Shown here: one piece after another, positions 15,709 to 24,036 of the stretch
How the letters are laid out: every line of letters begins with the position of its first letter
Numbering within the stretch: the first letter of the stretch is position 1
Assembly: GCF_002101885.1 (NCBI RefSeq)
Contig: NZ_LQPS01000043.1
Location: 590,392 to 654,391 of the forward strand
DNA length: 64,000 nucleotides
Source: Mycolicibacter senuensis
GTDB lineage: Bacteria > Actinomycetota > Actinomycetes > Mycobacteriales > Mycobacteriaceae
Direction of reading: 5' to 3'
Program-made: the position numbers and the translations under genes
The notes under the pieces: model-generated
Told to the model about the DNA's origin: nothing
Database searches by the model: none
The model's input: only the letters and a program-made list of their open reading frames with translations

Positions 15709-17399
15709 GGAGAATCAGCGTAAGCGTCGGCGACGGGGGCGGGCCGCGGGGTGGCTCCCGGTTGCGCCTCACGGTCGGGTTGGGCGGCCGCGGCGGGTAA
15801 TTCCCGCCATGGCAGGTGCCGGTAGGTCAGCAAGAACAACGCCAGCACCACCACGGCGCTGGCCAGCGTGGCGTCCACGATCTGGAACAGGGCGAACCGG
15901 TCACCGTTCGCGGTCGGGCCGAAGATCCCGACCACCAGGGTCACCGCGATCACCGCGATCCGGAAGCTCGGCCGGGTCGCCCAGGCGGCCAGCGGGATGA
16001 TCGCCCACAGCAGATACCAGGGCTGCACCACCGGGAACAGCAGCACCGTGATGCCGAGTGCGACGCCGAGCCCACCGACCGGATGCAGCCGGCCCTGGAA
16101 GACCACCAGCAGCAGCCAGATGACCATCACCCCGATGATCAGCACGCCGATGCCACGGGTCAGCGACAGCACGGCGGTGGTGTGATCGCCCAAACCCAGC
16201 AGGGTTCCCACCTGGCCGGTGCCGAGGGCGATCAGCGTCGGCGGCGACATCCAGCTGCGGACCACGTTGGCGGTGCCCAGCGTGTAGACCCAACCGAAGC
16301 CCAGACCGCTGGCCCAGCCGATCAGGCCCATCACGGCCGCCGCCAGGACGCTGGTGCCGAGGCCGGCGAGCAGGAATGCCCGCAGGTCGCCGCCCCAGCG
16401 CCAGCCCAGGGCCATCGCCACGAATCCGAGCGCCAGCAGCGACGGCAGTTTGACCTGCGACGACATCGCGATCAGGACCGCTCCGGTGAGCAGTTCGGCC
16501 AGTGGAGCCCAGTCCTGCGGGCGGCGCCACCGGCTCGGCAGCAGAGGTTTGGCCGCGGTGATCCCGCGCAGCGCGAACTCCGTGCCGGTCAGCATCAGGC
16601 CGAGCATCAGCGCCTCGTTGTGGATACCGGCGACCAGGTGCATCAACAGCAGCGGGTTGGCCGCACCCAGCCACAGGGCGCTGACCTCGGCCACCCCGCA
16701 CCGTGCCGCCAGCCGCGGCACGGCCCACACGATCATCCCCACGCCGACCAGCACCACCACCCGATGACACAACACCGCGGTGACGATGTTCTCCCCGGTC
16801 AGCGCCGATATCCCGCGGCCGATCCACAAGAAGAGCGGCCCGTAGGGGGCCGGCGTCTCTCGCCACAGGCTGGGCACCGACAAGGTGAACACGTGGTCCA
16901 GCCCCAGGGCCGGCGCCGGGCCCACCCGGTAGGGGTCCAGCCCCAGTCGGGAGATCTGGCTCTGCGCCAGGTAGGAGTAGACGTCCTTGCTGTACATCGG
17001 CGGGGCGACCAGCAACGGCAGCATCCACAGCAGCAGCGTGCGGTCGAGCTGGCTGCGTGACATCCGGCGGCCCGGTCCGCCCGAAGACAGCGCGAAGCGG
17101 CCCAGCATCAGCCAGGCCAGGGCCATCATCACTGCCCCGGTGGTGGTCATGGTCAGCGCCACCGTCTGCAGCCGAGACGGCAGGTTGAGCAGTCGCACCC
17201 CGAAAGTCGGATCCTGGACCACCGGTCGGGCGCCGGCCCCGAGGGCGCCGATGGCCATCAACACCGTGCCGGTGGCCCCGAACAGCCGGGTGCGCCGCAG
17301 TGCGACGAGTTCGGCGTCGTTGAGGGGGGCGCTGATCGTGCGCTCGTCGCCGTGCAGATGGGCGATCGAGCTGCTCAGCGAGTGCCGGCGGGCTGCCAT
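15705..17399 (-). CDS. mptB: Alpha-(1->6)-mannopyranosyltransferase B
   Basis: This 564-residue polytopic protein belongs to the GT-C glycosyltransferases. MptB uses polyprenyl-phosphate-mannose to build the alpha-1,6-mannan core of lipomannan and lipoarabinomannan at the outer face of the membrane. More than ten hydrophobic segments are visible. Strongly conserved stretches include PPMYSKDVYSYLAQSQ, APYGPLFLWIGRGISALTG, HLVAGIHNEALMLGLMLTG and FPVVQPWYLLWAIIPLAAWA. It is shorter than M. tuberculosis Rv1459c (about 591) mainly near residues 270-300. The ATG at 17399 follows TACGCT by 6 nt, suggesting leaderless translation. Divergent from sufR. Confidence 0.94.
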   Translation of the reverse strand: MAARRHSLSSSIAHLHGDERTISAPLNDAELVALRRTRLFGATGTVLMAIGALGAGARPVVQDPTFGVRLLNLPSRLQTVALTMTTTGAVMMALAWLMLGRFALSSGGPGRRMSRSQLDRTLLLWMLPLLVAPPMYSKDVYSYLAQSQISRLGLDPYRVGPAPALGLDHVFTLSVPSLWRETPAPYGPLFLWIGRGISALTGENIVTAVLCHRVVVLVGVGMIVWAVPRLAARCGVAEVSALWLGAANPLLLMHLVAGIHNEALMLGLMLTGTEFALRGITAAKPLLPSRWRRPQDWAPLAELLTGAVLIAMSSQVKLPSLLALGFVAMALGWRWGGDLRAFLLAGLGTSVLAAAVMGLIGWASGLGFGWVYTLGTANVVRSWMSPPTLIALGTGQVGTLLGLGDHTTAVLSLTRGIGVLIIGVMVIWLLLVVFQGRLHPVGGLGVALGITVLLFPVVQPWYLLWAIIPLAAWATRPSFRIAVIAVTLVVGIFGPTANGDRFALFQIVDATLASAVVVLALFLLTYRHLPWRELPAAAAQPDREAQPGATPRPAPVADAYADSP

Positions 17400-17405
17400 C
17401 CCAGC

Positions 17406-17411
17406 AGCGTA
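17406..17411 (-). promoter_or_regulatory. Probable -10 hexamer of a leaderless mptB promoter
   Basis: On the minus strand TACGCT stands 6 nt ahead of the mptB ATG with no ribosome site between them. This is the TANNNT-to-start spacing of mycobacterial leaderless genes. The 138-nt region to sufR holds divergent promoters. Confidence 0.5.
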
Positions 17412-17526
17412 ACGGCCCGTCTCCGATATCCTCGGCCGACCGGCAGGAGCGCACTGTGACCAGCGTTACGGCCGATTCGTGCCGAACTGAGGTAACCCTT
17501 TCTGGACCCCGCACCCGAATTGCGTC

Positions 17527-17541
17527 ACACTGGTGTTGTGA
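17527..17541 (+). promoter_or_regulatory. SufR operator overlapping the sufR start codon
   Basis: The 15-mer is ACACT-GGTGT-TGTGA, an exact fit to ACACT-N5-TGTGA, which I recall as the mycobacterial SufR binding motif. It covers the GTG start at 17538 and contains CACACT (17526-17531), a plausible -10 exactly 6 nt before that GTG. A SufR dimer bound here would block polymerase directly, giving autorepression of the suf operon when clusters are sufficient. Confidence 0.75.
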
Positions 17542-18380
17542 AATTCAAGGCTGAGGCCAAGGCCGCACCCCAAACCGCCGGGCAGCGTCCCGGCGGTGCG
17601 GTTTCGGCTGCGCCTCAACCGGCCGCCGACCTCGCCGGCAGCCATGATTCACCCGAGGGTCGCACCCGCCAGGCGGTGGTGCGCCTGCTGATGGAGTCCG
17701 GTTCGATCACCGCCGGTGACATCGGCGCCCAGCTGGGCCTGTCGGCCGCCGGGGTGCGTCGCCACCTCGACGCGCTGATCGAGATGGGCGACGCCGAGGC
17801 GCACGCGGCGGCGTCCTGGCAGCAGGTGGGGCGCGGCCGGCCGGCCAAGCGGTACCAGCTCACCGAGGCCGGCCGGGGCAAGCTCGGGCACCGCTACGAC
17901 GACCTCGCGGTGGCGGCGATGCGCCAGCTGCGCGAGATCGGCGGCGAAGACGCGGTGGTGGCCTTCGCCCGGCAGCGCATCGACAGCATCCTGTCCGAGG
18001 TCGCCGCCGTGGCCGCCGTCGGCGACCCCGACACCGACGGGGATCTCGAGGCGACCGCCGAACGCATCGCCGCGGCGCTGACCGAGGCCGGCTACGTCGC
18101 CAGCACCGCGCGGGTGGACGGCGGTGTCCCGGGGGTGCAGATCCTGCAGCATCACTGCCCGGTGGCCAATGTCGCCAAAGAGTTCCCGGAGCTGTGCCGC
18201 GCCGAGCGGCAGGCGATGGCCGAGGTGCTGGGCACCCACGTCCAGCGGTTGGCGACCATCGCCGACGGCGGGTACGTCTGCACCACCCACGTACCCCTGA
18301 CCATCAAGAGCACCACGTCCGGCAGGGCCGGCAAGACCACCAAAGCCGGCCGGTCCGGTACCGCGGCAAAAAAGCAATAG
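17538..18380 (+). CDS. sufR: SufR, Fe-S-sensing repressor of the suf operon
   Basis: This 280-residue DeoR/ArsR-like regulator has an N-terminal winged helix (residues 40-120; ITAGDIGAQLGLSAAGVRRH is the recognition region). Its C-terminal cluster-binding cysteines lie in HHCPVANVAKEFPELCRAER and DGGYVCTTH. SufR binds a 4Fe-4S cluster and represses suf when clusters are plentiful. The GTG at 17538 (VKFKAEAKAA) is preferred over a TTG at 17520, because the operator and putative -10 lie directly ahead, implying a leaderless message. First gene of the suf operon, 67 nt before sufB. The tail is lysine/alanine-rich. Confidence 0.93.
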   Translation: MKFKAEAKAAPQTAGQRPGGAVSAAPQPAADLAGSHDSPEGRTRQAVVRLLMESGSITAGDIGAQLGLSAAGVRRHLDALIEMGDAEAHAAASWQQVGRGRPAKRYQLTEAGRGKLGHRYDDLAVAAMRQLREIGGEDAVVAFARQRIDSILSEVAAVAAVGDPDTDGDLEATAERIAAALTEAGYVASTARVDGGVPGVQILQHHCPVANVAKEFPELCRAERQAMAEVLGTHVQRLATIADGGYVCTTHVPLTIKSTTSGRAGKTTKAGRSGTAAKKQ

Positions 18381-18447
18381 CAGCACCGATCGACCTTCGG
18401 CGCCCAGCCTGCGCCGAAGCCATCACGAGCACTGAAGGGGCGTCACC

Positions 18448-19890
18448 ATGACACTCACACCGGAGGCCACCGCAGCAGCGGAGCCCACCCAGGAAGAGAC
18501 GATCGCGTCGCTGGGCCGGTACGAATACGGTTGGGCCGACACCGATGCCGCGGGCGCCGCGGCCCAGCGTGGCCTGTCCGAGGACGTGGTGCGCGACATC
18601 TCGGCGAAGAAGAACGAGCCGGAGTGGATGCTCGAAGCCCGGTTGCGGGCCTACCGGACGTTCATGAAGAAGCCGATGCCCAACTGGGGCTCGGATCTGT
18701 CCGGGATCGACTTCGACAACATCAAGTACTTCGTCCGGTCCACCGAGAAGCAGGCCCAGACCTGGGATGACCTGCCCGAGGACATCCGCAACACCTACGA
18801 CCGCCTGGGTATCCCGGAGGCCGAGAAGCAGCGCTACATCGGCGGGGTGGCCGCCCAGTACGAATCCGAGGTGGTCTACCACAAGATCCGCGAGGACCTG
18901 GAAGAGCAGGGTGTGATCTTCCTCGACACCGACACCGCGTTGAAGGAGCACGAGGAGCTGTTCCGGGAGTACTTCGCCACCGTGATCCCAGCCGGTGACA
19001 ACAAGTTCTCGGCGCTGAACACCGCGGTGTGGAGCGGCGGTTCGTTCATCTATGTGCCGCCGGGTGTGCACGTGGACATTCCGCTGCAGGCCTACTTCCG
19101 GATCAACACCGAGAACATGGGCCAGTTCGAGCGCACCCTGATCATCGTCGACGAGGACGCCTACGTGCACTACATCGAGGGCTGCACCGCCCCGGTGTAC
19201 TCCAGCGACTCGCTGCACTCGGCGGTGGTGGAGATCATCGTCAAGCCGCGCGGCCGTTGCCGCTACACCACCATCCAGAACTGGTCGGTCAACGTCTACA
19301 ACCTGGTCACCAAGCGGGCGCGGGCCGAAGAGGGCGCCACCATGGAGTGGGTCGACGGCAACATCGGCTCCAAGGTCACCATGAAGTACCCGGCGGTGTG
19401 GATGACCGGTGAGCACGCCAAGGGCGAGGTGCTCTCGGTGGCGTTCGCCGGTGAGGACCAGCACCAGGACACCGGCGCCAAGATGCTGCACCTGGCACCC
19501 AACACGTCGTCCAACATCGTGTCGAAGTCGGTGGCGCGCGGCGGCGGCCGATCCTCCTACCGGGGCCTGGTGGAGATCCACAAGGGCGCCCAGGGGGCGA
19601 AGTCGAGCGTGAAGTGCGACGCGCTGCTGGTCGACGACGTCAGCCGCAGTGACACCTACCCCTACGTCGACATCCGTGAGGACGACGTCACCGTGGGCCA
19701 CGAGGCCACCGTGTCGAAGGTCAGTGAGAACCAGTTGTTCTACCTGATGAGCCGCGGCCTGAGCGAGGACGAGGCGATGGCGATGGTGGTGCGCGGCTTC
19801 GTCGAGCCGATCGCCAAGGAACTGCCGATGGAATACGCGCTGGAACTCAACAAGCTGATTCAGCTGCAGATGGAAGGCTCGGTGGGCTAG
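18448..19890 (+). CDS. sufB: SufB, Fe-S cluster scaffold subunit (intein-free)
   Basis: This 480-residue core scaffold of the SufBCD complex assembles nascent Fe-S clusters in the cytosol. Typical blocks are NTAVWSGGSFIYVPPGVHVD near residue 195, SDSLHSAVVEIIVKP, FAGEDQHQDTGAKMLHL and GHEATVSKVSENQLFYLMSR near the C-terminus. The M. tuberculosis protein is interrupted by an intein just before a Cys after VHYVEG. Here VHYIEG runs directly into Cys246 and TAPVY, so the site is empty. The ATG at 18448 matches the family start MTLTPEA. The stop overlaps the sufD GTG by one base. Confidence 0.97.
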   Translation: MTLTPEATAAAEPTQEETIASLGRYEYGWADTDAAGAAAQRGLSEDVVRDISAKKNEPEWMLEARLRAYRTFMKKPMPNWGSDLSGIDFDNIKYFVRSTEKQAQTWDDLPEDIRNTYDRLGIPEAEKQRYIGGVAAQYESEVVYHKIREDLEEQGVIFLDTDTALKEHEELFREYFATVIPAGDNKFSALNTAVWSGGSFIYVPPGVHVDIPLQAYFRINTENMGQFERTLIIVDEDAYVHYIEGCTAPVYSSDSLHSAVVEIIVKPRGRCRYTTIQNWSVNVYNLVTKRARAEEGATMEWVDGNIGSKVTMKYPAVWMTGEHAKGEVLSVAFAGEDQHQDTGAKMLHLAPNTSSNIVSKSVARGGGRSSYRGLVEIHKGAQGAKSSVKCDALLVDDVSRSDTYPYVDIREDDVTVGHEATVSKVSENQLFYLMSRGLSEDEAMAMVVRGFVEPIAKELPMEYALELNKLIQLQMEGSVG

Positions 19891-21083
19891 TGGCTTCGAC
19901 TGATCTGGGGTCCGCTTCGCCGACCAACCTGACCGAGGCAGCCGAAGGCATCAACAAGGGGGAGCAGTTCACCTCGTTCGACGTCGACGCCTTCGAGGTG
20001 CCGCACGGCCGCGACGAGATCTGGCGGTTCACCCCGCTGCGCCGGCTGCGCGGCCTGCACGACGGTTCGGCGGTGGCCGACGCGTCGGCCGTCATCGACG
20101 TCACCGCGGACGCGGCGGTGCGGGTCGAGACCGTCGCACGTGGCGATGACCGGCTGGGTGCCGCGGGCATTCCCGCTGATCGTGTTGCAGCCCAAGCCTT
20201 CTCGTCATTCCAGCAGGCGACGGTGGTCACCGTGCCCAAGGAGGCCGTCGTCGAGGAGCCGATCACGATCACCGTCACCGGTCCCGGCGAGGGCACCACG
20301 GCTTACGGCCATCTGCAACTGCGCGCCGAGGAACTGTCGCAGGCGACGGTCGTGATCGACGTACGGGGCAGCGGAACCTACGCCGACAACGTCGAGTTCG
20401 TTGTCGGCGACGCCGCGAAGCTGACCGTGGTGTGGCTCGCCGAGGCGGCCCCGGATCTGGTCCACGTGGCCATGCATCACGCGGCGCTGGGCAAGGACGC
20501 GGTGCTGCGCCACAGCGCGGTGCTGCTGGGCGGCGAGCTGGTGCGCCTGACCGGGCGAGTGCGGTTCGACGGGCCGGGCGGTGACGCCGAGCTGCTCGGC
20601 CTGTACTTCGCCGACGACGGCCAGCACCTCGAATCGCGCCTGCTGGTCGACCACAGCCAGCCCAACTGCCGCTCGAACGTGCTCTACAAGGGCGCGCTGC
20701 AGGGCGACCCCGGTTCGGGCCTGCCCGACGCCCACACCGTCTGGGTCGGCGACGTGCTGATTCGCGCGACGGGCGTCGACACCGACACCTTCGAGGTGAA
20801 CCGGAACCTGGTGCTGGCCGACGGCGCCCGGGCGGATTCGATTCCGAACCTGGAGATCGAGACCGGGGAGATCGTGCAGGCCGGCCACGCCAGCGCGACC
20901 GGGCGCTTCGACGACCTGCAGTTGTTCTATCTGCAAGCACGCGGCATCCCCGAGGATCAGGCCCGGCGCCTGATCGTGCGCGGTTTCTTCGGCGAGATCA
21001 TCGCCAAGATCCCGGTGCCGTTCGTCCAGGAACGCCTCACCGAGGCCGTCGAGCGCGAACTCGCCGTCACCGAGAACAACTGA
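19890..21083 (+). CDS. sufD: SufD, Fe-S assembly complex subunit
   Basis: This 397-residue paralogue of SufB forms the SufBC2D complex and is needed for iron entry. Family marks include DEIWRFTPLRRLRGLHDG near residue 45, LLVDHSQPNCRSNVLYKG, the histidine-bearing IVQAGHASATGRFDDLQLFY, and RLIVRGFFGEIIAKIPV near the end. The GTG at 19890 shares a base with the sufB stop, so translation is coupled. Length equals that of the M. tuberculosis protein as I recall it. SufC follows 29 nt downstream. Confidence 0.96.
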   Translation: MASTDLGSASPTNLTEAAEGINKGEQFTSFDVDAFEVPHGRDEIWRFTPLRRLRGLHDGSAVADASAVIDVTADAAVRVETVARGDDRLGAAGIPADRVAAQAFSSFQQATVVTVPKEAVVEEPITITVTGPGEGTTAYGHLQLRAEELSQATVVIDVRGSGTYADNVEFVVGDAAKLTVVWLAEAAPDLVHVAMHHAALGKDAVLRHSAVLLGGELVRLTGRVRFDGPGGDAELLGLYFADDGQHLESRLLVDHSQPNCRSNVLYKGALQGDPGSGLPDAHTVWVGDVLIRATGVDTDTFEVNRNLVLADGARADSIPNLEIETGEIVQAGHASATGRFDDLQLFYLQARGIPEDQARRLIVRGFFGEIIAKIPVPFVQERLTEAVERELAVTENN

Positions 21084-21112
21084 CCACCAAGACTTAAGGA
21101 CACCGAACAGCA

Positions 21113-21907
21113 ATGAGCACACTGGAGATCAAGGACCTGCACGTGAGCGTGTCGCCGGGCGGCGCCGGCGAGGACGGTGCGGCGGCGATCCCGATCCTGC
21201 ACGGAGTCGACCTGACGGTGAACTCCGGTGAGACACACGCCCTGATGGGCCCGAACGGCTCGGGCAAGTCGACCCTGTCGTACGCGATCGCCGGACACCC
21301 CAAGTACACCGTGACATCCGGGTCGATCACCCTCGACGGCCAGGACGTCCTGGAGATGGCCATCGATGAACGTGCGCGAGCGGGTCTCTTCTTGGCCATG
21401 CAGTATCCGGTCGAGGTGCCCGGGGTGTCGATGTCGAACTTCCTGCGCACCGCGGTGACCGCGGTACGCGGCGAGGCCCCGAAGTTGCGCGCCTGGATCA
21501 AGGAGCAGCGCGCGGCCTTCACCGAATTGGGTATCGACTCCGGCTTCGCCGAGCGCAACGTCAACGAGGGCTTCTCCGGCGGGGAGAAGAAGCGTCACGA
21601 GATCCTGCAGCTGAGCCTGCTCAAGCCCAAGATCGCGATCCTCGACGAGACCGACTCCGGCCTCGACGTCGACGCGCTGCGGGTGGTCAGCGAAGGGGTG
21701 CAGCGTTATCAGGAGACCGAGAACGGCGGCATTCTGCTGATCACCCACTACACCCGGATCCTGCGCTACATCCAGCCCCAGTTCGTGCACGTCTTCTCGG
21801 GTGGGCGCATCGTGGAGTCGGGCGGTCCGGAGCTGGCCGACGAGCTGGAGGAGAAGGGCTACGAACGCTTCTCCGATGCGGCAGCGGCGGGAGCGGCGGG
21901 GGCCTGA
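21113..21907 (+). CDS. sufC: SufC, Fe-S assembly ATPase
   Basis: This 264-residue soluble ABC-type ATPase drives conformational change in SufBD. Walker A is GPNGSGKST near residue 47, the signature is FSGGEKKRHEILQLS, Walker B is IAILDETDSGLDVDA and the switch histidine is in LLITHYTRIL. It has no membrane partner, as expected for SufC. The ATG at 21113 follows sufD by 29 nt; AAGGA about 13 nt upstream is a loosely spaced ribosome site. The stop overlaps the sufS ATG by one base. Confidence 0.97.
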   Translation: MSTLEIKDLHVSVSPGGAGEDGAAAIPILHGVDLTVNSGETHALMGPNGSGKSTLSYAIAGHPKYTVTSGSITLDGQDVLEMAIDERARAGLFLAMQYPVEVPGVSMSNFLRTAVTAVRGEAPKLRAWIKEQRAAFTELGIDSGFAERNVNEGFSGGEKKRHEILQLSLLKPKIAILDETDSGLDVDALRVVSEGVQRYQETENGGILLITHYTRILRYIQPQFVHVFSGGRIVESGGPELADELEEKGYERFSDAAAAGAAGA

Positions 21908-23184
21908 TGACGGTTTCCGACACGACGTTGTCGCCCAGTCGTCCGGCGGCGCCGGACCTGGATGCGATTCGGGCGGATTTCCCGATCCTGAGCCGCGTCA
22001 TGCGTGGCGGAAGCCGGCTGGCCTACCTCGATTCCGGGGCGACCTCGCAGCGCCCGCTGCAGGTGCTCGATGCCGAGCGGGAGTTTCTGCTGCACTCCAA
22101 CGGCGCGGTGCACCGCGGGGCGCACCAGCTCATGGAGGAGGCCACCGACGCCTACGAGGACGGCCGGTCGGCCATCGCGCGCTTCGTCGGCGCCGATCCG
22201 GACGAGCTGGTGCTCACCAAGAACGCCACCGAGTCGCTGAACCTGGTGTCCTATGCGCTCGGCGACGACCGGTTCGAAGCCGCGGTCGGCCCGGGCGACG
22301 TCATTGTCACCACCGAACTGGAGCATCACGCCAACCTGATTCCGTGGCAGGAACTGGCGCGGCGCACCGGGGCGACGCTGCGCTGGTATGAGGTCACCGG
22401 CGACGGCCGCATCGACCTGGATTCGCTGGACCTCGACGAGCGGGTCAAAGTCGTTGCCTTCACCCATCACTCGAACGTGACCGGCGCGCTGGCGCCGGTC
22501 GCCGAACTGGTGTCGCGAGCTCGTGCGGTGGGCGCCTTCACCGTGTTGGACGCCTGCCAGTCGGTGCCGCACCAGCCGGTCGACCTGCACGGGCTGGACG
22601 TCGATTTCGCCGCCTTCTCCGGACACAAGATGCTGGGCCCCAACGGGATCGGTGTGCTCTACGGCCGGCGTGAGCTGTTGGCGGCGCTGCCGCCGTTTAT
22701 CACCGGCGGATCGATGATCGAGACCGTGACCATGTCGTCGAGCACCTATGCGCCGCCGCCGCAACGTTTCGAGGCCGGCACGCCGATGACCTCGCAGGTG
22801 GTCGGGCTGGCCGCCGCCGCGCGGTACCTGGACGCCATCGGGATGGACGTCGTGGAAGCCCACGAGCGCGAGTTGGTGGCCGCCGCCCTCGAGGGCCTCG
22901 CCGGTATCGACGGGGTGCGCATCGTCGGGCCGACGACGATGACCGACCGCGGTTCGCCGGTCTCCTTCGTGGTCGACGGTGTGCACGCCCACGACGTCGG
23001 CCAGGTACTCGACGACGACGGTGTCGCGGTGCGGGTGGGCCACCACTGCGCGATGCCGTTGCACCGCAAGTTCAATGTGGCGGCCACCGCCCGTGCGTCG
23101 TTCGCCGTGTACAACACCCACGACGAGGTCGAGCGTCTGCTGGCGGGGATTCAGCGCGCCGTGACGTTCTTCGGGAGAGCGTGA
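21907..23184 (+). CDS. sufS: SufS, group II cysteine desulfurase
   Basis: This 425-residue PLP enzyme releases sulfur from cysteine for Fe-S assembly. The PLP lysine is in FSGHKMLGPNGIGVLYGR, and the persulfide cysteine is in VRVGHHCAMPLHRKF near residue 380. Other marks are YLDSGATSQRP, AVHRGAHQLMEEATDAYE and VLDACQSVPHQPVDL. The ATG at 21907 overlaps the sufC stop (TGATG), so expression is coupled. SufU, its sulfur acceptor, follows after 3 nt. Also named csd (Rv1464) in M. tuberculosis. Confidence 0.96.
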   Translation: MTVSDTTLSPSRPAAPDLDAIRADFPILSRVMRGGSRLAYLDSGATSQRPLQVLDAEREFLLHSNGAVHRGAHQLMEEATDAYEDGRSAIARFVGADPDELVLTKNATESLNLVSYALGDDRFEAAVGPGDVIVTTELEHHANLIPWQELARRTGATLRWYEVTGDGRIDLDSLDLDERVKVVAFTHHSNVTGALAPVAELVSRARAVGAFTVLDACQSVPHQPVDLHGLDVDFAAFSGHKMLGPNGIGVLYGRRELLAALPPFITGGSMIETVTMSSSTYAPPPQRFEAGTPMTSQVVGLAAAARYLDAIGMDVVEAHERELVAAALEGLAGIDGVRIVGPTTMTDRGSPVSFVVDGVHAHDVGQVLDDDGVAVRVGHHCAMPLHRKFNVAATARASFAVYNTHDEVERLLAGIQRAVTFFGRA

Positions 23185-23187
23185 GAC

Positions 23188-23652
23188 ATGCGCCTCGAGC
23201 AGTTCTACCAGGAAGTGATCCTTGATCACTACAAGCATCCGCAGCATCGCGGGCTGCGGGAGCCCTACGGAGCGCAGGTCCACCACGTCAACCCGACGTG
23301 CGGCGACGAATTGACCTTGCGCGTGGCGGTTTCCGATGACGGTGAGCAGATTGCCGACGTCTCCTACGACGGGCAGGGATGTTCGATCTCGCAGGCGGCG
23401 ACGTCGGTGCTGGCCACCCAGGTGATCGGATTGACGGTGGCGCAGGCCCTGGCCACATTCGACGCATTCCACGAGATGGTGTCGTCGCGGGGGACCGTCG
23501 AAGGGGACGAAGAGGTGCTCGGCGACGGGATCGCGTTCGCCGGGGTGGCCAAGTACCCGGCGCGGGTCAAATGCGCGCTGCTGGGTTGGATGGCCTTCAA
23601 AGACGCGTTGGCGCAGGCACTCGCCAAGACGGAAGAAAACACGCTGGCATGA
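23188..23652 (+). CDS. sufU: SufU, zinc-dependent sulfurtransferase
   Basis: This 154-residue protein accepts sulfur from SufS through a zinc-bound cysteine site. The three cysteines and aspartate of the family are visible: C38 and D40 in NPTCGDELTL, C65 in GQGCSISQAATS and C129 in RVKCALLGWMAF. The 18-21 residue insertion between the second and third cysteine that separates SufU from IscU is present (SSRGTVEGDEEVLGDGIAF). The ATG at 23188 lies 3 nt after sufS. Confidence 0.95.
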   Translation: MRLEQFYQEVILDHYKHPQHRGLREPYGAQVHHVNPTCGDELTLRVAVSDDGEQIADVSYDGQGCSISQAATSVLATQVIGLTVAQALATFDAFHEMVSSRGTVEGDEEVLGDGIAFAGVAKYPARVKCALLGWMAFKDALAQALAKTEENTLA

Positions 23653-23681
23653 GTCAGTCTCACAACCCAGGAGATGAAGTA

Positions 23682-24023
23682 ATGAGCGAAACCGGACCGG
23701 ACGAGTTGCTCGCCGAGGTCGAGGAGTCCATGCACGACGTCATCGACCCCGAGATCGGCATCAATGTCATGGACCTCGGCTTGGTCTACGACCTGGCGAT
23801 CCGCCACGACGAGGAGGGCGCCGCCGCCGTCGTGACCATGACGCTCACCTCACCGGCCTGCCCGCTGCAGGACATGATCGCCGAGCAGGTCGAGAACGCG
23901 ACCGTGGGCGCGGGCCTGGTCAAGAAGCTGGACCTGTCCTGGGTCTGGGAGCCGGCCTGGGGTCCGGACAAGATCACCGACGAGGGCCGCGAGATGATGC
24001 GCGCCGTCGGCTTCACGGTCTGA
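23682..24023 (+). CDS. sufT: SufT, MIP18-like Fe-S maturation factor
   Basis: This 113-residue protein has one DUF59/MIP18 domain: VIDPEIGINVMDLGLVYDL, then TMTLTSPACPLQDMIAEQV with the conserved cysteine, and VWEPAWGPDKITDEGREMM. SufT helps maturation of Fe-S proteins. The ATG at 23682 has AGGAG 9 nt upstream and gives the M. tuberculosis Rv1466 N-terminus (MSET). An in-frame ATG at 23649 directly after sufU would add MSQSHNPGDEV but lacks a ribosome site. Last canonical gene of the suf operon. Confidence 0.95.
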   Translation: MSETGPDELLAEVEESMHDVIDPEIGINVMDLGLVYDLAIRHDEEGAAAVVTMTLTSPACPLQDMIAEQVENATVGAGLVKKLDLSWVWEPAWGPDKITDEGREMMRAVGFTV

Positions 24024-24036
24024 GCGGAGCCGCTGC

